In this document: positions 1-6,149 of the stretch, piece by piece
Layout of the letters: the number at the start of each line of letters is the position of its first letter
How positions within the stretch are numbered: position 1 is the stretch's first letter
Origin: Maribacter sp.
Lineage (GTDB): Bacteria; Bacteroidota; Bacteroidia; Flavobacteriales; Flavobacteriaceae
Reading direction: 5' to 3'
NCBI GenBank assembly: GCA_018679695.1
Contig: JAHHKH010000063.1
Span: forward strand, 1-13,911
DNA length: 13,911 bases
Notes under the pieces: generated by a model
The model's database searches: none
Told to the model about the DNA's origin: nothing
What the model saw: the letters and a program-made list of their open reading frames with translations, nothing else
Position numbers and translations under genes: made by a program

Positions 1-77
1 ATACTAGCACTTCTTCCCAGTCAAATGCCATGGTTTCGCTAAAAAGCAGTGGTAAATTCACAGTTCGTATAAAATGA
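1..77 (+). CDS. C-terminal end of an upstream gene, 5' truncated by the window
   Basis: The frame starting at base 3 is open from the window edge to a TGA at 75-77 and gives 24 residues ending in SGKFTVRIK. The TGA overlaps the ATG of the next gene (ATGA, 74-77), a common arrangement for translationally coupled genes in one operon. The alternating polar and hydrophobic ending looks like a final beta strand, but it is too short to assign to a family. Frame 1 is also open, to a TAA at 40-42; the ATGA overlap is the reason for preferring frame 3. Moderate to low confidence. Confidence 0.45.
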   Translation, partial: TSTSSQSNAMVSLKSSGKFTVRIK

Positions 78-1507
78 TCTTCCGACGATTTTTAGTTGCA
101 TCCATCCTATGGATAGGCCTTTTTGCGCATGCCCAAAACAAACAATTGTTATACGATTTTACTGAAATACCACAGGCCTTGATGATAAATCCAGGTATGG
201 AGACCGATTTTAAATGGTATGCCGGGCTTACTCCGTTATCCGGTATTTCTTTCCAAGCCGGTTCAAGTGGGATAACAGTGAACGACCTATTTGCAAATGA
301 TGGATTGGATTTCAATGACAAAGTCCGTGATAGGGCAATAAATGATTTGTCGATCAGGGATGAATTGAGTGGAACGTTTCAAATAGAACTATTAAATGGC
401 GGATTTAGAGGAAAAGATCCTAATGTTTTCTATTCTTTTGGAATGTATGGTGAGGTTGATTTCATAAATTATTGGCCAAAGGATTATGCTATATTGGCCT
501 TTGAGGGTAACGCTGATAGAATCAATGAACGTTTTGATCTAAGTCATTTGAAAACCAGGGGTGAAATGCTCAATGTTTTTCATTTTGGCATCAACAAGAG
601 AATGAATAGAAGTTTAATAATCGGTGCAAGGGGTAAAATATATTCCAGTATTTCAGATTTTAACTCGAGTAAGAACAAAGGGTATTTTGTAACCACAGAA
701 GGCGAAAATAATATTTTTGCGAATACCTTGGATGCCGATCTAGAGCTCCGAACCTCAGGAATCAATGAGATTGAAAAAGCCATTGATGATGAAAATGTTC
801 CTGGCACCATTATTAAACGTGGATTTTTTGGGGGTAATCTAGGTTTGGGCGTTGATTTGGGGTTTACTTATTTTTTGAACGAACAAACGGTATTGACAGC
901 TAGTCTATTGGACGTTGGCTTTATTTACCATGCAAATGCCATTGAAAACTTTTCCTTAAAAGGAAATTCTACCATAGAGGGCATTGAGATTATCTTACCC
1001 GATGCCTTGTTAGATCCAGATGCGGACTTTTGGGAAGATTTGGTCGATGAGGTTGAGGCCTTGGTACCGTTTGCTGAAACGACGAATGGTTATATTACCT
1101 ACAGACCTACCAAATTATATGCCTCAATTAGATATAATTTTGGCGAACCTACCCAAGCATCGGCCGATTGCGATTGTGACTATGGTATATCCGGTGGTGG
1201 TAGGCTTATTACAAAATACAGGAACAGCATAGGCGGCCAGCTATATATGGTCAATAGACCTCGAGGGCCACAAAGTGCAATTACTGCATTTTATCAAAGA
1301 AGATTTGGGAATTTTATGGCTTTAAAAACCACCTATACCGCCGATAAATTTACATTGACCAATATTGGTCTTGGAGTAAACTTCCAAGCGGGCCCGGTAA
1401 ATTTATACTTTATGGCTGATAATTTATTGGCCTATCAAAATATTGCGGCCAGCAATTATGCTTCTTTCCAATTCGGATTAAATATCATATCTTGGGAAAA
1501 GAAATGA
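74..1507 (+). CDS. DUF5723-type outer-membrane beta-barrel protein
   Basis: A 477-residue exported protein, probably an outer-membrane beta barrel. Residues 1-20 form a signal peptide (basic MIFRR, hydrophobic core, cut after AHA). The mature start contains TEIPQALMINPG (residues 30-41), resembling the 'PQSLLLNPG' opening of DUF5723 proteins and the NPA-type start of PorP/SprF proteins. The rest is rich in Gly/aromatic alternating strands, such as FFGGNLGLGVDLGF (251-264) and a terminal strand ending FQFGLNIISWEKK, as expected of a barrel. An acidic insert lies at 310-330, and a short Cys pair CDC at 366-368 is unusual for a periplasm-exposed loop. The start overlaps the upstream gene's TGA, and the next gene begins 12 bases after the stop, so the three probably form one operon. 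The exact role is unknown; a link to type IX secretion or gliding is only by resemblance to PorP. Confidence 0.72.
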   Translation: MIFRRFLVASILWIGLFAHAQNKQLLYDFTEIPQALMINPGMETDFKWYAGLTPLSGISFQAGSSGITVNDLFANDGLDFNDKVRDRAINDLSIRDELSGTFQIELLNGGFRGKDPNVFYSFGMYGEVDFINYWPKDYAILAFEGNADRINERFDLSHLKTRGEMLNVFHFGINKRMNRSLIIGARGKIYSSISDFNSSKNKGYFVTTEGENNIFANTLDADLELRTSGINEIEKAIDDENVPGTIIKRGFFGGNLGLGVDLGFTYFLNEQTVLTASLLDVGFIYHANAIENFSLKGNSTIEGIEIILPDALLDPDADFWEDLVDEVEALVPFAETTNGYITYRPTKLYASIRYNFGEPTQASADCDCDYGISGGGRLITKYRNSIGGQLYMVNRPRGPQSAITAFYQRRFGNFMALKTTYTADKFTLTNIGLGVNFQAGPVNLYFMADNLLAYQNIAASNYASFQFGLNIISWEKK

Positions 1508-1519
1508 TAGTCTTATTCT

Positions 1520-2371
1520 ATGAAAAATATTTTTGCGATCCTATTTGTTTTAACTGTATTCAGCGGTTATTCCCAAGGTAATTTGAATGAATACAAGTAT
1601 ATAATCGTGCCCAAAAGGTTCGAAGTTTTTAAAAACAAAAATCAATACAAGACGAGCACCTTGATAAAGTATTTGTTTGTACAAAAAGGTTATAACGCTG
1701 TATATGAAGACGCTTTGCCACAAGATCTGAATAACGACCGTTGCTTGGGTCTTCAAGTATCGATAAAAGATGAATCTTCAATGTTCAGTACAAACACCGC
1801 ACTAGTATTGAAGGATTGCTCTTCACAGGTTGTATTATCGACCATTACCGGAAAAAGTAAGGTCAAGGAATATGAAGAAGCCTATAGGGAAGCGATCACC
1901 GAAGCCTTTAGAACAATAGATGTCTTGGATTACACGTATATACCCAAGGAGAAAAGTAACGAGCCTGTTACCCTAAGTTTTAAAAATGACGTTAAGAAAA
2001 TGGAAAAGAAAAATGAACCTAAAAACAAGGTGGACCCTGTCGTGGTAGAGCAAGTCGCCACCCAAGACGAACAAGTTTATAAAAGCAAAGAGCCAATCGC
2101 TTCCAACATTGAAAAAGCACCGGTTGACAAAAAGATAGCGGTTGAAGACAAAATCGATTCGAACATGCTATACGCCCAGGAAATACCCGACGGTTTTCAA
2201 CTTGTGGATAATACGCCTAAAATTCGCTTAAAAATTTTTAGGACCTCAATTCCGGATGTCTATACAGTTGAAAAGGACAGTGGGGTAGTATTCAAAAAAG
2301 ATGGCAAATGGTTTTATGAGTACTATATCGATAATACACTTAAAATCCAAGAATTGAATATAAAATTCTAA
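1520..2371 (+). CDS. Conserved secreted protein of unknown function
   Basis: A 283-residue exported protein that I cannot name. Residues 1-19 are a signal peptide (MKNIFAILFVLTVFSGYSQ). Residues 24-140 form a compact domain starting YKYIIVPKRFEVFKNKNQY, with two Cys (75 and 100) that could pair outside the cytoplasm. Residues 145-215 are a Lys/Glu-rich low-complexity linker. A C-terminal domain follows (217-283), starting AQEIPDGFQLVDNTPKIRLK and ending KWFYEYYIDNTLKIQELNIKF-type strands. It lies 12 bases after the DUF5723-type gene and is probably its operon partner in the cell envelope. Its TAA overlaps the rarA stop codon on the other strand. No terminator separates the two convergent genes. 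Confidence 0.6.
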   Translation: MKNIFAILFVLTVFSGYSQGNLNEYKYIIVPKRFEVFKNKNQYKTSTLIKYLFVQKGYNAVYEDALPQDLNNDRCLGLQVSIKDESSMFSTNTALVLKDCSSQVVLSTITGKSKVKEYEEAYREAITEAFRTIDVLDYTYIPKEKSNEPVTLSFKNDVKKMEKKNEPKNKVDPVVVEQVATQDEQVYKSKEPIASNIEKAPVDKKIAVEDKIDSNMLYAQEIPDGFQLVDNTPKIRLKIFRTSIPDVYTVEKDSGVVFKKDGKWFYEYYIDNTLKIQELNIKF

Positions 2372-3645
2372 GCATTGTATTTTCCTTTCCATCGTTTTTT
2401 CAAAAAGTCATTAATGGCATTCTCACGCTGGTTTTTACCAGGCTCATAAAAGCTGGTTCCACTTAGTTCCTCGGGTAAAAACTCCTCTACAGCAAAATTG
2501 TTCACATAATCATGGGCATATTTGTACTCCTTACCATAACCTAGATCTTTCATCAATTTAGTCGGGGCGTTTCTCAATGGCAAAGGAACAGATAAATCGC
2601 CGGTCTGTTTGACGGTTTGTTGTGCCTTGTTAATTGCCATATAACTGGCATTGCTTTTTGCTGAGGTCGCTAGATAAATTGCACATTGACTTAGGATAAT
2701 GCGCGCCTCTGGATAGCCTATGGTGGTAACTGCCTGGAAGGTATTGTTTGCAATTACCAAGGCTGTTGGGTTGGCTAAACCAATATCCTCTGAAGCGGAA
2801 ATCAACATGCGACGCGCAATGAATTTTACATCCTCACCACCTTCTATCATTCTGGCCAACCAATAAACGGCACCATTCGGATCACTTCCGCGGATTGATT
2901 TAATAAAGGCCGAAATTATGTCATAATGTTGTTCTCCGGTCTTATCATAAAGAACCGTATTTTTTTGCACTTTGGACAAAACCAGTTCGTCGCTTACTGT
3001 AATGGTATCGGATTCTTCAGAATTTATAACCAATTCAAAGATGTTCAATAATTTTCTGCCATCACCTCCTGATAAACGTAATAATGCCTCAGTTTCTTTG
3101 AGCTTTATTTTTTTTGATTTTAGAAAATCATCCTGTTTCATTGCTCTTGAAAGTAATGCTTCCAAATCTTCCTTGCCAAACGCATTTAATATGTAAACTT
3201 GGCATCGTGACAATAATGCAGGTATTACCTCAAAGCTTGGATTTTCAGTTGTTGCCCCAATTAGGGTAACCCATCCTTTTTCAACGGCTGCCAAAAGTGA
3301 ATCTTGTTGTGATTTACTAAATCTGTGAATCTCATCAATGAACAAAATAGGATTTTTGGAAGTAAAAAGTCCACCACTTTGCCTTGCTTTGTCAATTACC
3401 TCTCGAATGTCCTTTACACCGCTGTTTATTGCGCTTAAAGTATAAAAGGGTCTTTGGCTTTCATTGGCGATAATGTTCGCTAAGGTTGTCTTGCCCGTTC
3501 CCGGTGGTCCCCATAAAATGAGCGATGGAATAATCCCTTTTTTTATCTGATGGGTCAATGACCCGGACGCTCCCACCAAATGATTTTGGCTAATATATTC
3601 TTCCAGGGTTTTTGGGCGAACCCTTTCGGCCAATGGTTCATTCAT
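2368..3645 (-). CDS. rarA: Replication-associated recombination protein A (RarA/MgsA), AAA+ ATPase
   Basis: A 425-residue cytoplasmic AAA+ ATPase of the clamp-loader-like RarA/MgsA/WRNIP1 family, which acts at stalled replication forks. The Walker A motif GPPGTGKT is at residues 46-53, the Walker B motif ILFIDEIHR at 100-108 (D104, E105), sensor 1 ATTENPSF at 131-138, and the arginine-finger region LLSRC at 144-148 (R147). A sensor-2 type GGDGRKLLN and the RarA C-terminal tetramerisation region (IKSIRGSDPNGAVYWLARM and onward) follow. The length matches the family (E. coli about 447). The ATG at 3645 fits the family N-terminus (PLAERVRPKTLEEY) and is preceded by a TAAATTTG box only four bases away. 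It is convergent with the gene at 1520-2371, overlapping it by 4 bases, and divergent from the rhomboid gene. Confidence 0.95.
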   Translation of the reverse strand: MNEPLAERVRPKTLEEYISQNHLVGASGSLTHQIKKGIIPSLILWGPPGTGKTTLANIIANESQRPFYTLSAINSGVKDIREVIDKARQSGGLFTSKNPILFIDEIHRFSKSQQDSLLAAVEKGWVTLIGATTENPSFEVIPALLSRCQVYILNAFGKEDLEALLSRAMKQDDFLKSKKIKLKETEALLRLSGGDGRKLLNIFELVINSEESDTITVSDELVLSKVQKNTVLYDKTGEQHYDIISAFIKSIRGSDPNGAVYWLARMIEGGEDVKFIARRMLISASEDIGLANPTALVIANNTFQAVTTIGYPEARIILSQCAIYLATSAKSNASYMAINKAQQTVKQTGDLSVPLPLRNAPTKLMKDLGYGKEYKYAHDYVNNFAVEEFLPEELSGTSFYEPGKNQRENAINDFLKKRWKGKYNA

Positions 3646-3649
3646 GGTG

Positions 3650-3657
3650 CAAATTTA
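3650..3657 (-). promoter_or_regulatory. Bacteroidota -7 promoter box for rarA, possibly giving a leaderless mRNA
   Basis: Minus-strand TAAATTTG is a perfect match to the Bacteroidota TAnnTTTG box. It is followed by CACC and then the rarA ATG. No clean TTTG -33 element is seen at the usual distance. If active, transcription would begin within a few bases of the ATG, giving a leaderless or near-leaderless message. Confidence 0.5.
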
Positions 3658-3684
3658 AAATAAAGTTGGCATTGTCGTATATGT

Positions 3685-3703
3685 GAACAATAAAACCTTG
3701 TTC
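3685..3703. promoter_or_regulatory. Inverted repeat between the divergent rarA and rhomboid genes
   Basis: GAACAA and TTGTTC form perfect 6-base arms around a 7-base spacer. Matching continues imperfectly outward (TAT/ATA at three further positions), giving a dyad of about 30 bases. It sits in the 154-base divergent intergenic region, where an operator could affect either gene. No regulator is suggested by the sequence, and an AT-rich chance match is possible. Confidence 0.25.
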
Positions 3704-3799
3704 GTATAATTGGGTATTACAAAGTGTCGAAGAATGACAATTTATCATGTTTTGGACCTATGGTAGGTTTTTTGACCCTATTTCCGTTAATTTTAGGAT

Positions 3800-4549
3800 A
3801 TGTCCGAAAGCAAATATTTTAGGTTTACAAATGCTGTGCTGGTGGCTCCACTATTGGGAGTTATTATTATATGGGCGGTTTTTTGGATAGAACTTCAATT
3901 TCATACAAACTTTAATGAATATGGTATTTATCCACGAAGTCTAAAGGGATTAAGAGGGATTTTTTTAAGCCCTTTTGTTCATGGTTCGGTTGAGCACCTA
4001 TATAATAATACCCTTCCTTTGGCTATACTAACTGCCTCCTTATTTTATTTCTACAGGAACATTTCATTGAAGGTCCTTTTATATGGGGTCTTATTATCGG
4101 GAATACTGACTTGGCTTATCGGAAGGCCTTCATATCATATAGGCGCAAGTGGCATTATTTATGTTTTGGCGAGTTTTATTTTTTTCAAGGGAATATTTTC
4201 AAAGTATTATCGATTGGTTGCGCTGTCGTTGATTGTAGTTTTTATTTACGGAAGCCTTCTATGGTATATTTTTCCTATTAAGGATGAAATTTCTTGGGAA
4301 GGTCACTTGGGAGGATTTATTACGGGATTTTTACTGGCTGTTATAATTAAAACTAAAATCCCTACTCCGAGAAAGTTCGATTGGGAACATGACGATTATA
4401 ATGAAGAAGCCGATGAATTCCTAAAACATTTTGATGAAGATGGTAATTTTATTGAAACAAAACCAGATGGGATTGATCAAGACAGGCAAACGTTGAAAAT
4501 CAATTATCAATATCGACCAAAGGAAAATAGGAACCCTCCAGAAGACTAA
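3800..4549 (+). CDS. Rhomboid-family intramembrane serine protease
   Basis: A 249-residue polytopic inner-membrane protease that cleaves membrane-spanning substrates with a Ser-His dyad. The catalytic motif GASG is at residues 115-118 (nucleophile S117). The partner histidine is H169 in EGHLGGFITG, inside the last helix. The early family signature is visible: SPFVHGSVEHLYNN, with H66 and N70 as the oxyanion-side residues. Hydrophobic segments lie at about 11-33, 69-87, 91-107, 115-131, 137-157 and 165-184, giving the six-helix core. Residues 190-249 form a charged, acidic cytosolic tail. The stop codon overlaps that of rlmB on the opposite strand. The substrate is unknown. Confidence 0.9.
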   Translation: MSESKYFRFTNAVLVAPLLGVIIIWAVFWIELQFHTNFNEYGIYPRSLKGLRGIFLSPFVHGSVEHLYNNTLPLAILTASLFYFYRNISLKVLLYGVLLSGILTWLIGRPSYHIGASGIIYVLASFIFFKGIFSKYYRLVALSLIVVFIYGSLLWYIFPIKDEISWEGHLGGFITGFLLAVIIKTKIPTPRKFDWEHDDYNEEADEFLKHFDEDGNFIETKPDGIDQDRQTLKINYQYRPKENRNPPED

Positions 4550-5283
4550 TCACTTCTTTGACGAACAACTTCATATAAAAATACAGCGCAGGCAACAGAA
4601 ACATTCAATGATTCTATTTCTCCCAATAGGGGTATTTTGGCAACTTGATCTGCCGCTTTGATAACAGAGGGGGAAACGCCTTTATCTTCTGACCCCATGA
4701 TAATGGCAGAGGGCGCTTTGAAGGAAACATCATAAATGGTATTGTTCGTTTTTTCAGTGGCCGCAATAACCGAAATACCTGATGCTTGCAGATAGAATAC
4801 GGCGTCCTTTATATGGTCTACCTTTGCTATGGGTACTTTGAATGCCGCTCCTGCTGAAGTCTTTATGGTATCCGCGGTGACAGGGGCCGCTCCTTTTTTT
4901 TGAATTATAATCCCATCAACACCTGTACATTCTGCAGTTCTTATAATCGCCCCAAAATTACGGACATCTGAAAGTTGATCGAGCAGAAGGAATAATGGGG
5001 CTTCCTTTTTGGCGAGGACATCTTCAACAAGCTTTTCTAAAGTAAAAAATGTAATTGGAGAGATCTTGGCAATAACCCCCTGATGATTATTTTTACTAAG
5101 CCTATTTAGCTTCTCTGCTGGAACATAAACATGGGTAATCCCATTTTTACGGAGCAGACTTTCCAGTTCATGAAATAAATCACCCTTGAGACCTTTTTGA
5201 ACAAAAACCTTGTCAATGGCTTCCCCCGAATTAATAGCTTCAATTACGGCTCTAATACCATAAATTTGTGAGTGTTTTTCCAT
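4546..5283 (-). CDS. rlmB: 23S rRNA (guanosine-2'-O-)-methyltransferase RlmB, SPOUT/TrmH family
   Basis: A 245-residue TrmH-type SPOUT methyltransferase. RlmB enzymes methylate the ribose 2'-OH of G2251 in the 23S rRNA P loop using S-adenosylmethionine. The N-terminal L30e-like substrate-binding domain starts IYGIRAVIEAI and includes NNHQGVIAKI (residues 65-74). The SPOUT knot motifs are DQLSDVRNFGAIIRTAE (102-118, with N109 and R115), IIMGSEDKGVS (194-204, E199) and IPLLGEIESLNVSVACAV (217-234, N227). The usual DPxN of motif 1 reads DVRN here. I chose the ATG at 5283 (MEKHSQIYG): an in-frame ATG 30 bases upstream would put the terminator hairpin at 5302-5330 into the coding start and add residues the family lacks. 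A related TrmH-family rRNA/tRNA 2'-O-methyltransferase is the only real alternative. Confidence 0.9.
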   Translation of the reverse strand: MEKHSQIYGIRAVIEAINSGEAIDKVFVQKGLKGDLFHELESLLRKNGITHVYVPAEKLNRLSKNNHQGVIAKISPITFFTLEKLVEDVLAKKEAPLFLLLDQLSDVRNFGAIIRTAECTGVDGIIIQKKGAAPVTADTIKTSAGAAFKVPIAKVDHIKDAVFYLQASGISVIAATEKTNNTIYDVSFKAPSAIIMGSEDKGVSPSVIKAADQVAKIPLLGEIESLNVSVACAVFLYEVVRQRSD

Positions 5284-5293
5284 CGGGTAAAGG

Positions 5294-5330
5294 TAAATAA
5301 AAAACCATCCCATAAAAATTGGGATGGTTT
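5294..5330 (-). terminator. Intrinsic terminator after the small secreted-protein gene
   Basis: A perfect 11-bp stem (5302-5312 with 5320-5330; one arm reads AAACCATCCCA) with a 7-base loop. On the minus strand it is followed by a T-rich tail (TTTTTT with the arm's end, then ATTTA). It lies 20 bases after the stop of the gene at 5351-6094. There is no T-run on the + side, so it works for minus-strand transcription only. It ends just 18 bases before the rlmB ATG. Confidence 0.88.
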
Positions 5331-5350
5331 CCGTTGGATGTCTTTTAATC

Positions 5351-6094
5351 CTATTTGTTCAAAAATTGGAAGGCCTTGATCAAATCAGCTTCGTTTTTGA
5401 TATTCAAGGAGTTCTTTTTAAGATGATTTTTTAAATCCATTCTTTTCGATTCATCCACTAGCTTCACTAATTTGCTGTTCTTAAGTGGAATCTCATCAAT
5501 TCTGTTCACGCCATCTTTTTGCAAATAGTATTCCGTGAATTGGCTAAACCTACTTGGTACAGCTTTGACAAACGAATTTGGTGCCGCTTTACCTTCGGTA
5601 AATTTAACATGTATTCTTTTAAACAATTTATAGGTGCCATCACCACTCAAAGTGGCAAGATACCCATTCAAGGTTTTTTGTTTGGAAGTAATAAAAGTCA
5701 TAAAACTCATCTTGTTTCCATCAACCAATATGCTCACTTTCTTATCACGTGATAAACTTTTGATCTGCTCACTTTCCCTTAAGCTGTTCTTGATTTCGAC
5801 TTCGCCATTAAGGGCGTTATACCGGTAATAGATTTTTCCAAGATTTTCATCACCATAAAACATCGTTGTCATTGCAAATTCATTGGAAGTATAGGGCGAT
5901 CCTTGAAAATTGGCGTATAGATCCTTATTCTTACTCTTATTTTCACTAATAGGTCCCAAAAGTGCTGCTATTTCACCTCCTCCTAAACCGCCATCACCGG
6001 CCGACATGTTTGTAGCTGTTTGACCTGCGTATTGACCATAAGACCAACTGCAAACTACCATGGTGGCCATTATTAAATAAAAAGATTTTCTCAT
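5351..6094 (-). CDS. Conserved secreted protein of unknown function
   Basis: A 247-residue exported protein. Residues 1-20 are a signal peptide (MRKSFYLIMATMVVCSWSYG). A Gly-rich stretch GDGGLGGGE (33-41) and a Lys/Asn segment follow. The body starts with GSPYTSNEF (66-74), then IYYRYNALNGEVEIK (88-102), and the C-terminal half is Lys-rich, ending LKNHLKKNSLNIKNEADLIKAFQFLNK-like helices. From memory, this GSPY...YRYNA...E-I-K layout with a basic helical end recurs in a group of short flavobacterial secreted proteins with no assigned function. The start at 6094 is preferred over an in-frame TTG at 6127, because that TTG lies immediately upstream of, and the extension runs through, a perfect promoter box. 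The gene is 55 bases downstream of the large VCBS-repeat gene and ends at an intrinsic terminator. Confidence 0.7.
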   Translation of the reverse strand: MRKSFYLIMATMVVCSWSYGQYAGQTATNMSAGDGGLGGGEIAALLGPISENKSKNKDLYANFQGSPYTSNEFAMTTMFYGDENLGKIYYRYNALNGEVEIKNSLRESEQIKSLSRDKKVSILVDGNKMSFMTFITSKQKTLNGYLATLSGDGTYKLFKRIHVKFTEGKAAPNSFVKAVPSRFSQFTEYYLQKDGVNRIDEIPLKNSKLVKLVDESKRMDLKNHLKKNSLNIKNEADLIKAFQFLNK

Positions 6095-6114
6095 TATATG
6101 ATTTTTAAAGAGCT

Positions 6115-6122
6115 CAAAAATA
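6115..6122 (-). promoter_or_regulatory. Bacteroidota -7 promoter box for the gene at 5351-6094
   Basis: Minus-strand TATTTTTG matches TAnnTTTG exactly. It lies 20 bases before the ATG at 6094, leaving room for a leader of roughly 15 bases. No clean TTTG -33 element is present; TTTA is found 17 bases upstream. It suggests that the gene can be transcribed independently of the large gene before it. Confidence 0.5.
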
Positions 6123-6149
6123 ATCAATTTCGACGATTTTAAACGTTAA

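Noticed and set aside
3700..3799. Promoter for the rhomboid gene
   Set aside because: The best candidate (TAGGTTTT) is one base off the -7 consensus and lacks a properly spaced TTTG, so I did not list it.
5284..5313. Upstream in-frame ATG for rlmB at 5313
   Set aside because: The extra ten codons lie on the terminator hairpin and add residues (MGWFFIYLYP) not expected in the RlmB family; MEKHSQIYG at 5283 fits.
5519..5828. + strand open frames opposite the small secreted-protein gene
   Set aside because: They lie entirely antisense to a gene with a signal peptide, promoter and terminator, and show no domain.
6095..6127. TTG start at 6127 for the small secreted protein
   Set aside because: The extension runs through an exact TAnnTTTG promoter box and would bury the signal peptide; the ATG at 6094 gives a normal signal sequence.
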